DNA from: B1SED10-75 sp964636865
Lineage (GTDB): Bacteria; Bacillota; Dethiobacteria; DTU022; PWGO01
Reading direction: 5' to 3'
Assembly (NCBI GenBank): GCA_964636865.1
Contig: CAZWVJ010000005.1
Span: forward strand, 35,241-99,240
Length of the DNA stretch: 64,000 nt
The notes under the pieces were generated by a model. That model was given only the letters and a program-made list of their open reading frames with translations. It was not told the DNA's origin and made no database searches. A program made the translations under genes and the position numbers. Below, in pieces: positions 7,736 through 17,198 of this stretch. Position 1 is the stretch's first letter. Every line of letters starts with the position of its first letter.

Positions 7736-10132
7736 ATATACAATCGTGACTCCTAAACCACCTTCATGGGCATTGCCAGGCCTGTGGTTAACTACATTGG
7801 AATGACTTTCTAAGAGATCCTGCAAGCCTTTTCGCAGTTTACCCGTCCCTTTGCCGTGGATAACAGAAACCTGTTCTAAACCCGTAAGTAATGCTTTATC
7901 TAAATATTGCTCCAAATGCTCTTCCGCTTCATTTAAAGTAAGCCCTCGCAGGTCTATTTCCGGGCTCACATGAGCATGGGCCTTTTGAAAAGTATAAGGA
8001 CGAGCTTCTCCAAGTTTATTTTTTCTTCTTTCTCTATTATCCGGCATACGCAATTCTTCCACAGTCGTATTAATCCGCAAATCACCTACCTGTACCTGAA
8101 CATCATCTCTATCTGAGGAAATATATTTTATCACCCCTTCCTTCTTGATATTTTTAACCCACACTCTGTCTCCTTCATGCAGATTTTCTTTGACGACCTT
8201 TTCCCCTTCCGGCGACTCATCCTTTGTATCGTTTATATTCTGCCAAAATTCCTGAAGAGAATAGCGTATCTTTTCTGCTTCTGCAACAGGATTTTCAAGC
8301 TTCTCTCCCTCTTTTTTTTCTTCCTCTTTTAACGAAGCCAACGTCTTGTGAATTTCCCCTATGGAATGATCTACCTGGCGCTTGGCTTGTTTAACTAAAT
8401 CCCTTGCCTCCGCTTTTGCTTTTGCAATAATTTCTTCCTTACGTTGTTGTATATTAGCTTTTTCTTTTTCAAGTTCCCTGCGTAAGTCCTCAGCTTGTTT
8501 CCTCTCCACACTTGCTACATCGGAGTCTTCTTTTAATCGCTTTTCTTCATCTCCCAAACTCTTAATAATTTTTTCCACTTCTGCATGTTCTTGAGACAAG
8601 TAATTTCTAGCTCTCTCAATCATTTTTTCCGAGAGACCTAATCTATAAGCAACATCTATGGCATTGCTACTGCCCGGAATCCCTGTTATTAATCGATAAG
8701 TTGGAGATAAAGTATCTACGTCAAATTCCAGGGAAGCGTTTTGCACCCCTTCCTCTACCTGGGCAAACATTTTTAGTTCATTAATATGAGTTGAACTTAT
8801 TACCAGAGAACCTTTTTCATATAATTCCATCAAAATCGACCTGGCCAAAGCTGCACCTTCAGAGGGATCTGTCCCGGCACCAAGTTCATCCAGCAAAATC
8901 AAGGAATAAGTTCCTGCTTCCTCCATAATTTCAATAATATTTGTCAAATGTCCGGAAAAAGTGCTTAAAGATTGTTCCAAACTTTGCTCATCACCTATAT
9001 CAGCCCTGATGTTTTTAAAAATTCCCATTTTGGTCCCGGCGCTAACAGGTAAGTGTAACCCGCTTTGAAGCATTATCGCCAATAAACCCACCGTCTTTAA
9101 GGTTACAGTTTTTCCCCCTGTATTTGGACCGGTAATAACTAATACTCGAAATTTCTCACCTAATTTTACATCTATGGGTACTGCACTTTCTTTTAGCATA
9201 GGGTGACGGGCACCTATAATATCTACCATCGTTTCTTCGGTGACTTCCGGTTCAATACATTTTAGGTAATAACTTAACCTTCCCTTGGCCAAAATAAAAT
9301 CTATCTTGCTATAAATTTCCAAATCATGCCACAGAATATCCAGTTTAGTTCTAACTTCTTCGCTCAACTCAGCCAGTATTCTTTCTATTTCCTTTTTTTC
9401 CGCTTGTTTTTGCTGCTGAAGCTTGTTTTGTAATTCCACTACCCCAAAAGGCTCAATATAATAAGTGGCTCCGCTGGAAGACTGATCATGATATATACCT
9501 TTTAACTTCCCTTGATGTTCTTGTTTTACCGGCACAACATATCTTTCATTACGGATAGTAATTAGTGGTTCTTGTAAATAATGGCTGTAAGTAGGAGATT
9601 TAATTATATGGTTTAATTTTTCCTGAATAGATTGGGAAATATGGTTTTTCTTTTCCCTTATCCCCTTTAAATTCGAAGAAGCAGTATCCAGAATTTCTTC
9701 TTCTATGCCGATACAGTTGTCTAGTTTACTTAAAAGAACAGGGGTTTCCTCTATCTCTTTGCCTGTTTTCATTATCAGCGGACACAATTCTGATAACTGG
9801 TTATCATCCATTTTTTTTTGCAATCTTCGGATAGCATGAGTAAAAGTTTTTATTCTTAATAGCTCTACCACATCCAAAATTCCATCCTTGCCAACTTTTT
9901 GCAGGTAAGGCCGTATTTCAGGTATCTTTTCTATCTGCAAATAACTCTTTTCCAGCAAATTGCAAGCTTCAGTGGTCTCTTGCAAAGCATTTTTTATTTC
10001 ACTAATATCTTCGCAGGGGTAAAGGTTAAATGCTTTTTCCTTACCCATAGGAGTAACCGAAAATTGCGCTAAATAATCACGTATATGATCAAATTCCAAT
10101 AGTCTAATTTCTCTTTCTTTTACTATAGACAC
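7727..10132 (-). CDS. mutS2: Endonuclease MutS2
   Basis: 801 residues, full length for MutS2; the start is GTG with GGGAG about 13 bases upstream. Seen: the MutS core and clamp, Walker A GPNTGGKTVTLKT (about residue 335), Walker B ILLDELGAGTDPSEG, a long charged coiled coil (about 520-640), a KOW-like segment (EGDRVWVKNIKKEGV), and the C-terminal Smr nuclease domain (IDLRGLTLNEAEEHL ... VIHGKGTGKLRKGL). MutS2 acts on branched DNA and suppresses recombination; in Bacillus it also acts on collided ribosomes. It starts 9 bases after the MPG gene stop, so it closes the minus-strand operon. Confidence 0.97.
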   Translation of the reverse strand: MSIVKEREIRLLEFDHIRDYLAQFSVTPMGKEKAFNLYPCEDISEIKNALQETTEACNLLEKSYLQIEKIPEIRPYLQKVGKDGILDVVELLRIKTFTHAIRRLQKKMDDNQLSELCPLIMKTGKEIEETPVLLSKLDNCIGIEEEILDTASSNLKGIREKKNHISQSIQEKLNHIIKSPTYSHYLQEPLITIRNERYVVPVKQEHQGKLKGIYHDQSSSGATYYIEPFGVVELQNKLQQQKQAEKKEIERILAELSEEVRTKLDILWHDLEIYSKIDFILAKGRLSYYLKCIEPEVTEETMVDIIGARHPMLKESAVPIDVKLGEKFRVLVITGPNTGGKTVTLKTVGLLAIMLQSGLHLPVSAGTKMGIFKNIRADIGDEQSLEQSLSTFSGHLTNIIEIMEEAGTYSLILLDELGAGTDPSEGAALARSILMELYEKGSLVISSTHINELKMFAQVEEGVQNASLEFDVDTLSPTYRLITGIPGSSNAIDVAYRLGLSEKMIERARNYLSQEHAEVEKIIKSLGDEEKRLKEDSDVASVERKQAEDLRRELEKEKANIQQRKEEIIAKAKAEARDLVKQAKRQVDHSIGEIHKTLASLKEEEKKEGEKLENPVAEAEKIRYSLQEFWQNINDTKDESPEGEKVVKENLHEGDRVWVKNIKKEGVIKYISSDRDDVQVQVGDLRINTTVEELRMPDNRERRKNKLGEARPYTFQKAHAHVSPEIDLRGLTLNEAEEHLEQYLDKALLTGLEQVSVIHGKGTGKLRKGLQDLLESHSNVVNHRPGNAHEGGLGVTIVYLK

Positions 10133-10141
10133 TTATTTAAT

Positions 10142-10726
10142 TCATCTCCCTGATACAAATTTTTCATACCCTTTAAGGTAAAATCGTAAAAATATATTGT
10201 CTCCCTTATTTAAGCCTACTCTTTTGCTTACCCCTATATCTTCCAAAGCTACATTTATATTATCAGATAGTACATGCAAGGGAGAATCTTCTAAGGAAAT
10301 TTTATCATGCCCGGCGTTTATTCCCATAGATTTACACAAGTTACCCGGGCCACAAGATAAACGAGTTTCACGGCATTTACCGCCCCTTCTTTCTCGCATT
10401 AGTTCGATCCCTTCTAACGGACATAATGAGCGCACAAGAACAGCTTCTCCCTTTCCCTCTTCTCTGGTAACAGCATTAAAGCAATAATGTATGCCATATA
10501 TTAAGTAAACATAAGCTTTTCCCGGAGGGCCGAACATAGTGGCATTTCGTTTTGTCATGCCTCGATAAGCATGGCAAGCCGGATCATTCTCTAAATAAGC
10601 TTCCGTTTCCACAATAATCCCGGAAGTTGTTCCTTGTGGAGATTCATGAACCAATACTTTACCAAGCAAATCATTAGCCACAGATACGGTATCTCGGGCA
10701 TAAAAATTTTCACTCAGCACTTCCAT
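10142..10726 (-). CDS. mpg: DNA-3-methyladenine glycosylase (AAG/MPG family)
   Basis: 194 residues from the ATG at 10726. An upstream in-frame GTG (10747) would add seven residues, but the nearest SD-like AAGGAA lies only a base or two before that GTG, and family members begin about seven residues before the conserved FYxR, so the ATG is preferred. Seen: RDTVSVANDLLGKVL, the catalytic region IVETEAYLENDPACHAYRG, and YVYLIYGIHYCFNAVT, all characteristic of the mammalian-type alkyladenine glycosylase fold. It removes alkylated purines in base excision repair. It sits directly before mutS2, giving a small DNA-repair pair. Confidence 0.95.
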   Translation of the reverse strand: MEVLSENFYARDTVSVANDLLGKVLVHESPQGTTSGIIVETEAYLENDPACHAYRGMTKRNATMFGPPGKAYVYLIYGIHYCFNAVTREEGKGEAVLVRSLCPLEGIELMRERRGGKCRETRLSCGPGNLCKSMGINAGHDKISLEDSPLHVLSDNINVALEDIGVSKRVGLNKGDNIFLRFYLKGYEKFVSGR

Positions 10727-10782
10727 TCTAAAATAATAACCCTTCACTTTCCTTCATATATTTTTTGCCATTATTCTCCAAT

Positions 10783-10824
10783 AAAAAGAGCCAGAAAGTA
10801 TTCAATACTTCCGCGGCTCCGGCT
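10783..10824 (-). terminator. Intrinsic terminator after cvpA
   Basis: On the minus strand AGCC...GGCT arms enclose an inner near-perfect hairpin (AAGTATT/AATACTT) and are followed by CTTTTTATT. It lies 30 bases past the cvpA stop and before the MPG start, so it would end or attenuate the pheST-zapA-cvpA transcript. Confidence 0.65.
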
Positions 10825-10855
10825 AATCTGAGCATATTCATTTAATGCGATAACA

Positions 10856-11389
10856 TTAATCTTCTATAATTAATGTGTAGTGCTCACTTATGAAATCTGT
10901 AGCTTCCCCTAAAAATTCCGGGAATATCCCAGATATCAAATTCGCTAATGCAGAATTTGCAACCACATCTCCCATTACTTCGTAAGGTAAAACCGACAAA
11001 ACAGCTACAATTATAAAAAGAAAAATAAAAGCTTTTAATAAACCTACAATAACCCCTCCAATCATATTAAAAATACCTATGAGGGGAATATAATTAACCA
11101 TTCTCATTTTTTCGGCAACAAATCTAACCACAAATTGAAGGAGAACAAATATTCCTACAAAAGCAACTACAGTAGCCACCATACTCCCGGCATCACCATT
11201 TCGCACCGGTGAAAACAAGTCCAAAATAATTGTCCCCACCGGTCCACTGGCATAAAAAGCTACCACCAGGGAAATAACAAGGCCTAGTAATGTGAGTAAC
11301 TGCTTTATCAAACCATCTCGAAAACCTAATACGATATAAATGAGTAAAACTATAGCAATTGCCAGGTCTAACCAGTTAATTTTCCTCAC
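10856..11389 (-). CDS. cvpA: CvpA family membrane protein
   Basis: About 177 residues from a GTG at 11389. The frame is open further upstream, but the family begins close to the NWLDLAIAI motif, and the extra upstream sequence lies inside zapA, so the shorter start is chosen; it overlaps zapA by 14 bases. Four hydrophobic segments are visible (about residues 6-30, 32-52, 70-92 and 105-140), with the usual GFRDGLIKQLLTLLG start of the CvpA domain. CvpA proteins are linked to colicin V secretion, envelope integrity and transport, but the biochemical role is unsettled. A second, fused CvpA paralogue lies at 34010-34864. Confidence 0.85.
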   Translation of the reverse strand: MRKINWLDLAIAIVLLIYIVLGFRDGLIKQLLTLLGLVISLVVAFYASGPVGTIILDLFSPVRNGDAGSMVATVVAFVGIFVLLQFVVRFVAEKMRMVNYIPLIGIFNMIGGVIVGLLKAFIFLFIIVAVLSVLPYEVMGDVVANSALANLISGIFPEFLGEATDFISEHYTLIIED

Positions 11390-11732
11390 CTCTATTCTCT
11401 TGGTTTTCATCAAGGGAAAGGTTACTTTCTTGCTCCAGCTGAAGTTGGTGTAAATAACCTTTGCGATCCAACTCATCTTTTAATTTCAAAACTTCATCGG
11501 CCAGGTTTATTGAACATAGCACGGCTAAATTTTGTTTGCTCATTTGCGGATTGTTTTGCGCCAGGCTTCGCATTAAGTAATCCACATATTCACTTACACT
11601 TTGCAAATGAGACTGGGGAGCGCCTCCTTTAATAACATAATCCTCTCCCATGATATTTATAGTTATCCTTATTTTCTGGTTTTTCCCCAATACAACCACC
11701 TGCTTTTTCATTATAAATTCGTTAAGTTTCAC
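11376..11732 (-). CDS. zapA: Cell division protein ZapA-like
   Basis: 118 residues from a GTG with CAGGAAT about 5 bases upstream. Seen: the N-terminal beta region (IRITINIMGEDYVIKGGA), QSVSEYVDYLMRSLAQ, the SKQNLAVLCSINLADEVLKLKDEL helix, and a charged tail. ZapA bundles FtsZ filaments at the division site. The position between pheT and cvpA, and overlapping cvpA, matches the common Firmicutes arrangement. The frame could start later at MKKQ without losing the domain. Confidence 0.85.
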   Translation of the reverse strand: MKLNEFIMKKQVVVLGKNQKIRITINIMGEDYVIKGGAPQSHLQSVSEYVDYLMRSLAQNNPQMSKQNLAVLCSINLADEVLKLKDELDRKGYLHQLQLEQESNLSLDENQENRGEEN

Positions 11733-11771
11733 AATATTCCTGCATATTAATTAAATATAATTATTTTTTCA

Positions 11772-14198
11772 TTATTTTCTTAGCTCCACCCCTAACCTGT
11801 TATAAAGTTCCTCTTCTATGGCATGGTGAACTTCAGATACCTGCTCATCCCTTAATGTTTGCTCCTGAGAACGATAAACTATGGAAAAAGCAAGGCTTCG
11901 ATATCCTGCCGGAATAGATTTCCCTTCATATAAATCAAAAAGTAAAATGCTTTCTACCAGACTTCCACCCGTTTCCCTGATACAATTCTCCACTTGCGCG
12001 GTAGTAATATTCACAGGTACAAGAACGGCAATATCTCTTAGTGAAGCAGGATATTTAGGTAAAGAACTAAATTCCTTAAATAATTTCACCTTATTTAAAA
12101 GCTTTGCTAAATTTATTTCCGCTAATACCACTTCCTGTTTAAAATCATACTCACTTTTTACATCGGGGTGGAGCATACCTATATAACCAAGTTCTTCATT
12201 CCCCAAAAACACCGAGGCAGCCTGATAAGGATGTAAAAAGGGTATTTGCGTACTTTCAAACGAAATAAATTCATCGGTAAATGTATTGAGTAACTCTTCT
12301 ATGGCTCCTTTTAAATAGAAGAAATCAACCTTTTGAGGGGAAGTATTCCAATTTTTCGGAGGCATTTTCCCTGTTCCCCCTAAAGAGAGAACTAAATTTT
12401 CTTCAGGCAATTCCTGCAAAGGAAGTTCTCCTGCCTCAAATATTGAGCCAATTTCAAAAAACAATTGTGAGTTTACTCGATAATGTAAGTTATATTGAAT
12501 AACGTCGAGCATCCCCGGAACCAAAGTGGTTCGCATTACTCCCTGTTCTTCACTTATAGGATTTTTTAATTCGATACAGGTCCTAAACTGATGTTCCTCA
12601 GGTAATTTCAACTTATCAAGCATCCGGGGATTGATAAAAGAGTAAGTAATTACTTCATAAAAACCACATGAAGTCATAAAGTCTCTCACGGAATTAAGCG
12701 CTCGTTTTTTTTCAGGCTCCCGGCTGGGAATCAGCTTCCCCGAAGGCAAAACAGCAGGAATCTCGTCATAACCGTAGAGGCGCGCCAGCTCTTCCATAAT
12801 GTCTTCTTCTATAAGCAAATCCGCCCTTCGGGTAGGAGCTTTCACCATTATCTCCTCTGAATCTGTCTCCTTTTCTATCTCCAATCCCAATCTTTTTAAA
12901 ATATCTTTTATTTCGTTTAACGGAATTTTTATTCCCAGTGTCCTCTCCACTTGCGCAGGTCTAACACTAATTCTTTTTTCCTCTACAGGGTTCGGGTAAT
13001 TATCAATAACTCCCTTTAAAACCTTACCGTTTGCTAATTCTGACATTAAGTAAGCCGCTCTATTTTGGGCTTCTATAACACCTTCCGGAGCAACTCCTTT
13101 TTCAAAACGCTGCGATGCTTCCGAAGATAAACCAAGCCCCCTTGCAGTCCGGCGAATAGAATAAGGATTAAAATAAGCGGATTCTAACAATACAGCACGG
13201 GTATCAGGGGTAATTTCCGTGTTCTCCCCTCCCATGACTCCTGCCAACCCAATGGGCCCAGATTTATCAGCTATAACCAGGTTTTCAGAACTTAAATTTC
13301 TTTGCACACCGTCTATAGTAGTTAAAATATCACCTTCGCGGGCACTACGGACAATTACTTCACCTTCTTTGACCAGGTTATAATCAAAAGCATGCAAAGG
13401 TTGACCATATTCCCACATAACATAATTAGTAATATCCACAATACTATTAATGGGCCTTAATCCCGCCTTGAGAAGCCTAAGCTGCAGCCAAAAAGGAGAT
13501 GGTGTTAAACGGGGGTCGCGAATGATTCTGGCTGTATAACGCCGGCATAGATTTTCATCTTCTATACGCACGGCAGCATAGTCATTTACATCCTCTTCAA
13601 TTTCCCCGGGTTGACGGGGTGGAAGTTTTATTTTTAATCCCAAAATTGCAGCTAATTCATAAGCTACACCAATTAACCCCAGGCAATCTGCCCTGTTTGG
13701 TGTCAGTCCTAAATGAATAATGCTATCATTTATCTCCCAAAAATCTACTAAATCCTTACCTTCAGAAATATGATTATCTATAACCAAAATGCCTTCTTCT
13801 TCCTGCTCCAAGTCTAATTGTAATTCGGAAGACGAACAAATCATGCCTTGCGATTTTATACCTTCAATTTCTATTTCTTTTATTTCGTTTCCCCCGGGTA
13901 GAACTCCACCCGGCAACACCACAGGTACTCGCTGACCAACTTTTACATTGCCGGCGCCACAAGCCACCTTTCTTCTATCTCCATTACCGGTATTTAAAGT
14001 AACCAAACTCAGGTTATCCTTCCCGGGATGCGATTCTAATTTCTCTATTGTTCCGGCCACCACATCTTTAATACCGGGATTAAATTTTTCAACCGACTCT
14101 ACTTCTATACCTGATAAAGTTAACTTTTCTGCAATTTCTTCCGGTGAACTATCCAGTTCGGGTAAATATTCTTTTAACCACAGGTATGGTACTCGCAT
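11772..14198 (-). CDS. pheT: Phenylalanine--tRNA ligase, beta subunit
   Basis: 808 residues, the bacterial long form. SD AAAGGAGGGC is placed ideally before the ATG. Seen: the N-terminal tRNA-binding OB domain (about residues 40-150, VVAGTIEKLESHPGKDNL), B3/B4 editing region with GLTPNRADCLG, the B5 domain (about 405-480), a catalytic-like core (about 490-690), and the FDX-ACB anticodon-binding domain at the C-terminus (SLPKYPASLRDIAVLVP). It forms the alpha2-beta2 PheRS with pheS, 102 bases upstream in the same direction. Confidence 0.98.
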   Translation of the reverse strand: MRVPYLWLKEYLPELDSSPEEIAEKLTLSGIEVESVEKFNPGIKDVVAGTIEKLESHPGKDNLSLVTLNTGNGDRRKVACGAGNVKVGQRVPVVLPGGVLPGGNEIKEIEIEGIKSQGMICSSSELQLDLEQEEEGILVIDNHISEGKDLVDFWEINDSIIHLGLTPNRADCLGLIGVAYELAAILGLKIKLPPRQPGEIEEDVNDYAAVRIEDENLCRRYTARIIRDPRLTPSPFWLQLRLLKAGLRPINSIVDITNYVMWEYGQPLHAFDYNLVKEGEVIVRSAREGDILTTIDGVQRNLSSENLVIADKSGPIGLAGVMGGENTEITPDTRAVLLESAYFNPYSIRRTARGLGLSSEASQRFEKGVAPEGVIEAQNRAAYLMSELANGKVLKGVIDNYPNPVEEKRISVRPAQVERTLGIKIPLNEIKDILKRLGLEIEKETDSEEIMVKAPTRRADLLIEEDIMEELARLYGYDEIPAVLPSGKLIPSREPEKKRALNSVRDFMTSCGFYEVITYSFINPRMLDKLKLPEEHQFRTCIELKNPISEEQGVMRTTLVPGMLDVIQYNLHYRVNSQLFFEIGSIFEAGELPLQELPEENLVLSLGGTGKMPPKNWNTSPQKVDFFYLKGAIEELLNTFTDEFISFESTQIPFLHPYQAASVFLGNEELGYIGMLHPDVKSEYDFKQEVVLAEINLAKLLNKVKLFKEFSSLPKYPASLRDIAVLVPVNITTAQVENCIRETGGSLVESILLFDLYEGKSIPAGYRSLAFSIVYRSQEQTLRDEQVSEVHHAIEEELYNRLGVELRK

Positions 14199-14300
14199 GC
14201 CAGCCCTCCTTTATTAAGCTTGTTTTTTCTAATTCAAATATTCCTATAAATATTAAAGATGTTTATCGGTTTTCTAAATCAAAAAGAGCCTTAATAACAA

Positions 14301-15326
14301 TTAAAATTGGCTTAACATTCGGTAATCATTTACATAAAATAACCTGATATCATCAATTCCATATTTGAGCATGGCAATCCGCTCTATACCCATGCCAAAT
14401 GCAAAACCGGTTACTTCCGTTGGATCGTATCCAGAGGTTTGTAAAACATTTGGATGTACCATCCCCGCTCCGAGAATCTCCAACCAACCTGTATATTCAC
14501 ACGTCCTACAGCCTTTTCCCTCACAAATGACACATGAAATATCCACTTCCGCACTTGGTTCGGTAAACGGAAAATAGCTGGGGCGCAAACGTATTTTATG
14601 TTGTTCACCAAACATTTCCCGGGCAAATACCTGTAATGTTCCTTTTAAATGAGCAAACGTTATACCCCGGTCAACTGCCAACCCCTCTATTTGGTGAAAC
14701 ATAGGTGAATGAGTAGCATCATCATCCCGGCGGAAAACTTTACCCGGCGCAATAACCCTTACGGGCAATTCCGGCTGTTGTTCTTCCATAACTCTAACCT
14801 GCACCGGTGAAGTATGAGGCCTTAGCAATATTTTGGAGGTAATATAAAACGAATCTTGCATATCACGGGCCGGATGCTCTTCCGGTATATTTAAAGCTTC
14901 AAAGCTATAATAATCCCATTCTACTTCAGGACCCTCGGCAACTTGAAAGCCCAAGCCGATAAATACATCCTTTAATTCTTCCATAATAGAAGTTATAGGG
15001 TGCTTCCTGCCTACCAAAAAAGAAGTTCCGGGAAGAGTAACATCCAGCTTTTCTTCCTCCCACTTTTGAACCCGATGAATTTCCTCCAATTCCTGTTTTT
15101 TTTGTTCAATTAAATTTTCCAGTTGATCTCTCAATTCATTTGCTTTTTGGCCGATTAATGGGCGCAGATCTTCAGGCTGCTGCCCCAAACTTCGAAGAAT
15201 AGTTGTTATTTCACCTTTTTTTCCCAAATAACGTACTTTTAAATCATCCAGAGTCTTGGGGTCAGTAGCTGCACTGATTGTTTCTTTAGCCTGCCGCTCC
15301 AATTCCTCGATTTTTTCCAGCATCAT
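14301..15326 (-). CDS. pheS: Phenylalanine--tRNA ligase, alpha subunit
   Basis: 341 residues, normal length. AGGGAGGA lies before ATGATG, and either ATG may start. Seen: the N-terminal coiled coil (about residues 1-90), class II aaRS motif 2 region (RVIAPGKVFRRDDDATHSPMFHQIEG), a PSYFPFTEPSAEVD strand, a CxxCxGxGCxxC cluster, and motif 3 GMGIERIAMLKYGIDD. It catalyses Phe-tRNA formation with PheT. Expression is probably controlled by the long upstream leader, which ends in a terminator at 15373-15400. Confidence 0.98.
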   Translation of the reverse strand: MMLEKIEELERQAKETISAATDPKTLDDLKVRYLGKKGEITTILRSLGQQPEDLRPLIGQKANELRDQLENLIEQKKQELEEIHRVQKWEEEKLDVTLPGTSFLVGRKHPITSIMEELKDVFIGLGFQVAEGPEVEWDYYSFEALNIPEEHPARDMQDSFYITSKILLRPHTSPVQVRVMEEQQPELPVRVIAPGKVFRRDDDATHSPMFHQIEGLAVDRGITFAHLKGTLQVFAREMFGEQHKIRLRPSYFPFTEPSAEVDISCVICEGKGCRTCEYTGWLEILGAGMVHPNVLQTSGYDPTEVTGFAFGMGIERIAMLKYGIDDIRLFYVNDYRMLSQF

Positions 15327-15372
15327 TTAATCCTCCCTGTTGATATACCTTTATTGTTCTTTTTTATAAATT

Positions 15373-15400
15373 AAAAAACCTTCGCTATTGCGGCGAAAGT
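15373..15400 (-). terminator. Intrinsic terminator (attenuator) in the pheS leader
   Basis: On the minus strand ACTTTCGC / GCGAAGGT (8 bp with one G-T) enclose a 7-base loop and are followed by six T. It lies 47 bases before the pheS ATG, after the SpoU gene and inside the leader, as expected for attenuation of the pheST transcript. Confidence 0.8.
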
Positions 15401-15640
15401 TTATCCACTCCTAAAATTTTATTCCCTTCCAAATTACACATATCTTCCCCTCTTGAATTGAAAAATCAAAAGTTTCTTCCACAGGCACTAAACCGGTTCT
15501 ATGCGACAATTATTGCGCCACTACTTTAATGCATGCACAATTGCTTATACATTAAATAAGCCCTGATAGACCCGGTTTTTTCAAACAATTTCCAACATAA
15601 GTCAGCGGTTAGCAATGCTAGCCACTTCCTTTCATGTATT
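15401..15640 (-). ncRNA. Structured leader RNA upstream of pheS, class unknown
   Basis: Reading the minus strand, three elements are visible. One is a hairpin GTGGCTAGC/GCTAACCGC (15611-15631). Next is a long-range stem of 11 positions with one mismatch (15568-15578 with 15490-15500) that encloses two local hairpins, GCTTAT/ATAAGC and GCGCAA/TTGTCGC, making a three-way junction. The terminator at 15373-15400 comes last. Regulatory T-box leaders are expected before pheS in Firmicutes, but the T-box core (GGTGGnACCGCG) is not present, so this is either a very divergent T-box or another RNA class. The pairings are seen; function is inferred. Confidence 0.45.
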
Positions 15641-15766
15641 TACCATAATCACAAAGGCATTATACCATGTTTTTTTTTAAAAAAGCAACAAAGCGGGGGC
15701 TTACTGTTTATTTATGCTTTTTATGTATTTATGCTTAATAATTCATTTAATCCGGATAATTCAAAA

Positions 15767-16567
15767 TTATTTATTCTCCATTCTCTGACGAATAGCTTCA
15801 TAAATAATAATGCCGGCTGCTACCCCGGCATTTAAGGAATTAATTTTTTGACTTAAGGGGATATTTATCTTTTGGGTCGTAACAGATAATAGTTCTTTAG
15901 TAATTCCTCTATTCTCGTTACCGATTAATAACACTACCGGTTTACAATAATCCACCTCATAATAGCTATTAAATGCCCCCGGATCTGCCGCATATAAAGA
16001 GATATCCTTTTTACTCAATTTCCGGCAATACTCTTTTAAATCACCCGTAGGTAATACTTTAATGTGGAAAATAGCTCCTGCGGTTGCACGCAGTACTTTG
16101 GGATTATTGTATTTTACAGTTCCCGTGGTAAAAAAAACTGCATCGAAATTAGCCCCGGCTGCTGTCCTTATAATAGTACCTAAATTACCCGGGTCTTGAA
16201 GATGATCTACAAGGACAGCCAACAAAGATGACTTATTCAAAACATCTTCAGGATCATAATTGGGGTACGCGGATATTGCCATTATCCCTTGGGGCGTTTC
16301 AGTTTGAGAAATTTTGTAAAGTAATTCCTTGCTGATTGCAACTTTTTCTGTAGAGGAGGGTAATTTTAAAAAAAGTTCTTCTAATTTTTCATGCTTAATA
16401 ACTTCCGGAGCATAAAATAACTGTTTAATGCCAATTCCACTTCGGAGAGCTTCTTCAATTAGATGAAAACCTTCCAGGGGAAGCAAGTTATTATCTGTAG
16501 ATTGACCATTAATAAGCTTAAGATATTTTTTAATTAAAGGGTTGCGCTCGCTAATAATATTTTTCAT
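15767..16567 (-). CDS. SpoU/TrmH family RNA 2'-O-methyltransferase
   Basis: 266 residues. The N-terminal substrate-binding part (about 1-100) is followed by the SPOUT knot domain with the three class motifs: LVDHLQDPGNLGTIIRTA, LLIGNENRGIT and IPLSQKINSLNAGVAAGI. It uses SAM to 2'-O-methylate rRNA or tRNA in the cytoplasm; the exact target nucleotide cannot be read from sequence. It begins 8 bases after the rplT stop with no clear SD, suggesting translational coupling to the ribosomal protein operon. The neighbourhood rplT-SpoU-pheS is widespread in Clostridia. Confidence 0.93.
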   Translation of the reverse strand: MKNIISERNPLIKKYLKLINGQSTDNNLLPLEGFHLIEEALRSGIGIKQLFYAPEVIKHEKLEELFLKLPSSTEKVAISKELLYKISQTETPQGIMAISAYPNYDPEDVLNKSSLLAVLVDHLQDPGNLGTIIRTAAGANFDAVFFTTGTVKYNNPKVLRATAGAIFHIKVLPTGDLKEYCRKLSKKDISLYAADPGAFNSYYEVDYCKPVVLLIGNENRGITKELLSVTTQKINIPLSQKINSLNAGVAAGIIIYEAIRQRMENK

Positions 16568-16575
16568 ATAAAATA

Positions 16576-16929
16576 CTATAAATTTTCTTTGGCTACTTCT
16601 ACCAAACGACCAAAACCTTCTTTATCTTTCACGGCTAAATCAGCCAACATTTTACGATTAACCTCCACTCCGGCATTTTTCAAACCGTTAATTAACCTGC
16701 TGTAAGAAATGCCGTTAGCCCGGGCAGCTGCATTTATTCTGGTAATCCATAACTTACGAAATTCTCTTTTGCGCTGCCGCCGATCACGATATGCATAGTG
16801 AAGTGACCTCATTACTTGCTGGTTGGCAATGCGATAAAGCTTACTTTTTGAACCGTAGTAACCTTTGGCAAGCTTTAATATTTTTTTTCTTTTTTTACGA
16901 GCAACATTTCCTCTTTTTACCCGTGGCAT
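16576..16929 (-). CDS. rplT: 50S ribosomal protein L20
   Basis: 117 residues, the standard L20 length, with the highly basic N-terminal extension (MPRVKRGNVARKKRKKILK), GYYGSKSKLYRIANQQV, and SYSRLINGLKNAGVEVNRKMLADLA. It binds 23S rRNA early in 50S assembly. In Firmicutes L20 also represses its own operon by binding the infC leader; a matching leader is seen at 17712-17872. Confidence 0.99.
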   Translation of the reverse strand: MPRVKRGNVARKKRKKILKLAKGYYGSKSKLYRIANQQVMRSLHYAYRDRRQRKREFRKLWITRINAAARANGISYSRLINGLKNAGVEVNRKMLADLAVKDKEGFGRLVEVAKENL

Positions 16930-16971
16930 ATTTTCAACCTCCTACTGAATATTAATTTTCTCTCTAATATA

Positions 16972-17169
16972 TTACATATAAGGAAGAACTCTCTGCACCC
17001 GCCGGTAATCGGATTGGCTTACAGTTGTTGGCTGGCGCAGCCGGCGTTTTCTGCGAATATTTTTCTTTTCCAGAAGGTGACTCTTATAAGCGCTATGGCG
17101 TTTTATTTTTCCCCTGCCTGTTTTCTTAAATCTCTTGGCTGCTCCCCGATGTGTTTTCATTTTAGGCAC
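16972..17169 (-). CDS. rpmI: 50S ribosomal protein L35
   Basis: 65 residues, standard length, starting MPKMKTHRGAAKRFKKTG and ending with a basic helix (RRLRQPTTVSQSDYRRVQRVLPY). It sits between infC and rplT in the conserved IF3-L35-L20 operon. GGAGGT precedes the ATG. Confidence 0.99.
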   Translation of the reverse strand: MPKMKTHRGAAKRFKKTGRGKIKRHSAYKSHLLEKKNIRRKRRLRQPTTVSQSDYRRVQRVLPYM

Positions 17170-17198
17170 AGTATTTACCTCCTTCTTCTCGTCTTTTC

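Noticed and set aside
15401..15766. T-box riboswitch before pheS
   Set aside because: Expected from context, but the conserved GGTGGnACCGCG motif was searched for on the minus strand and is not there; kept only as an unclassified structured leader.
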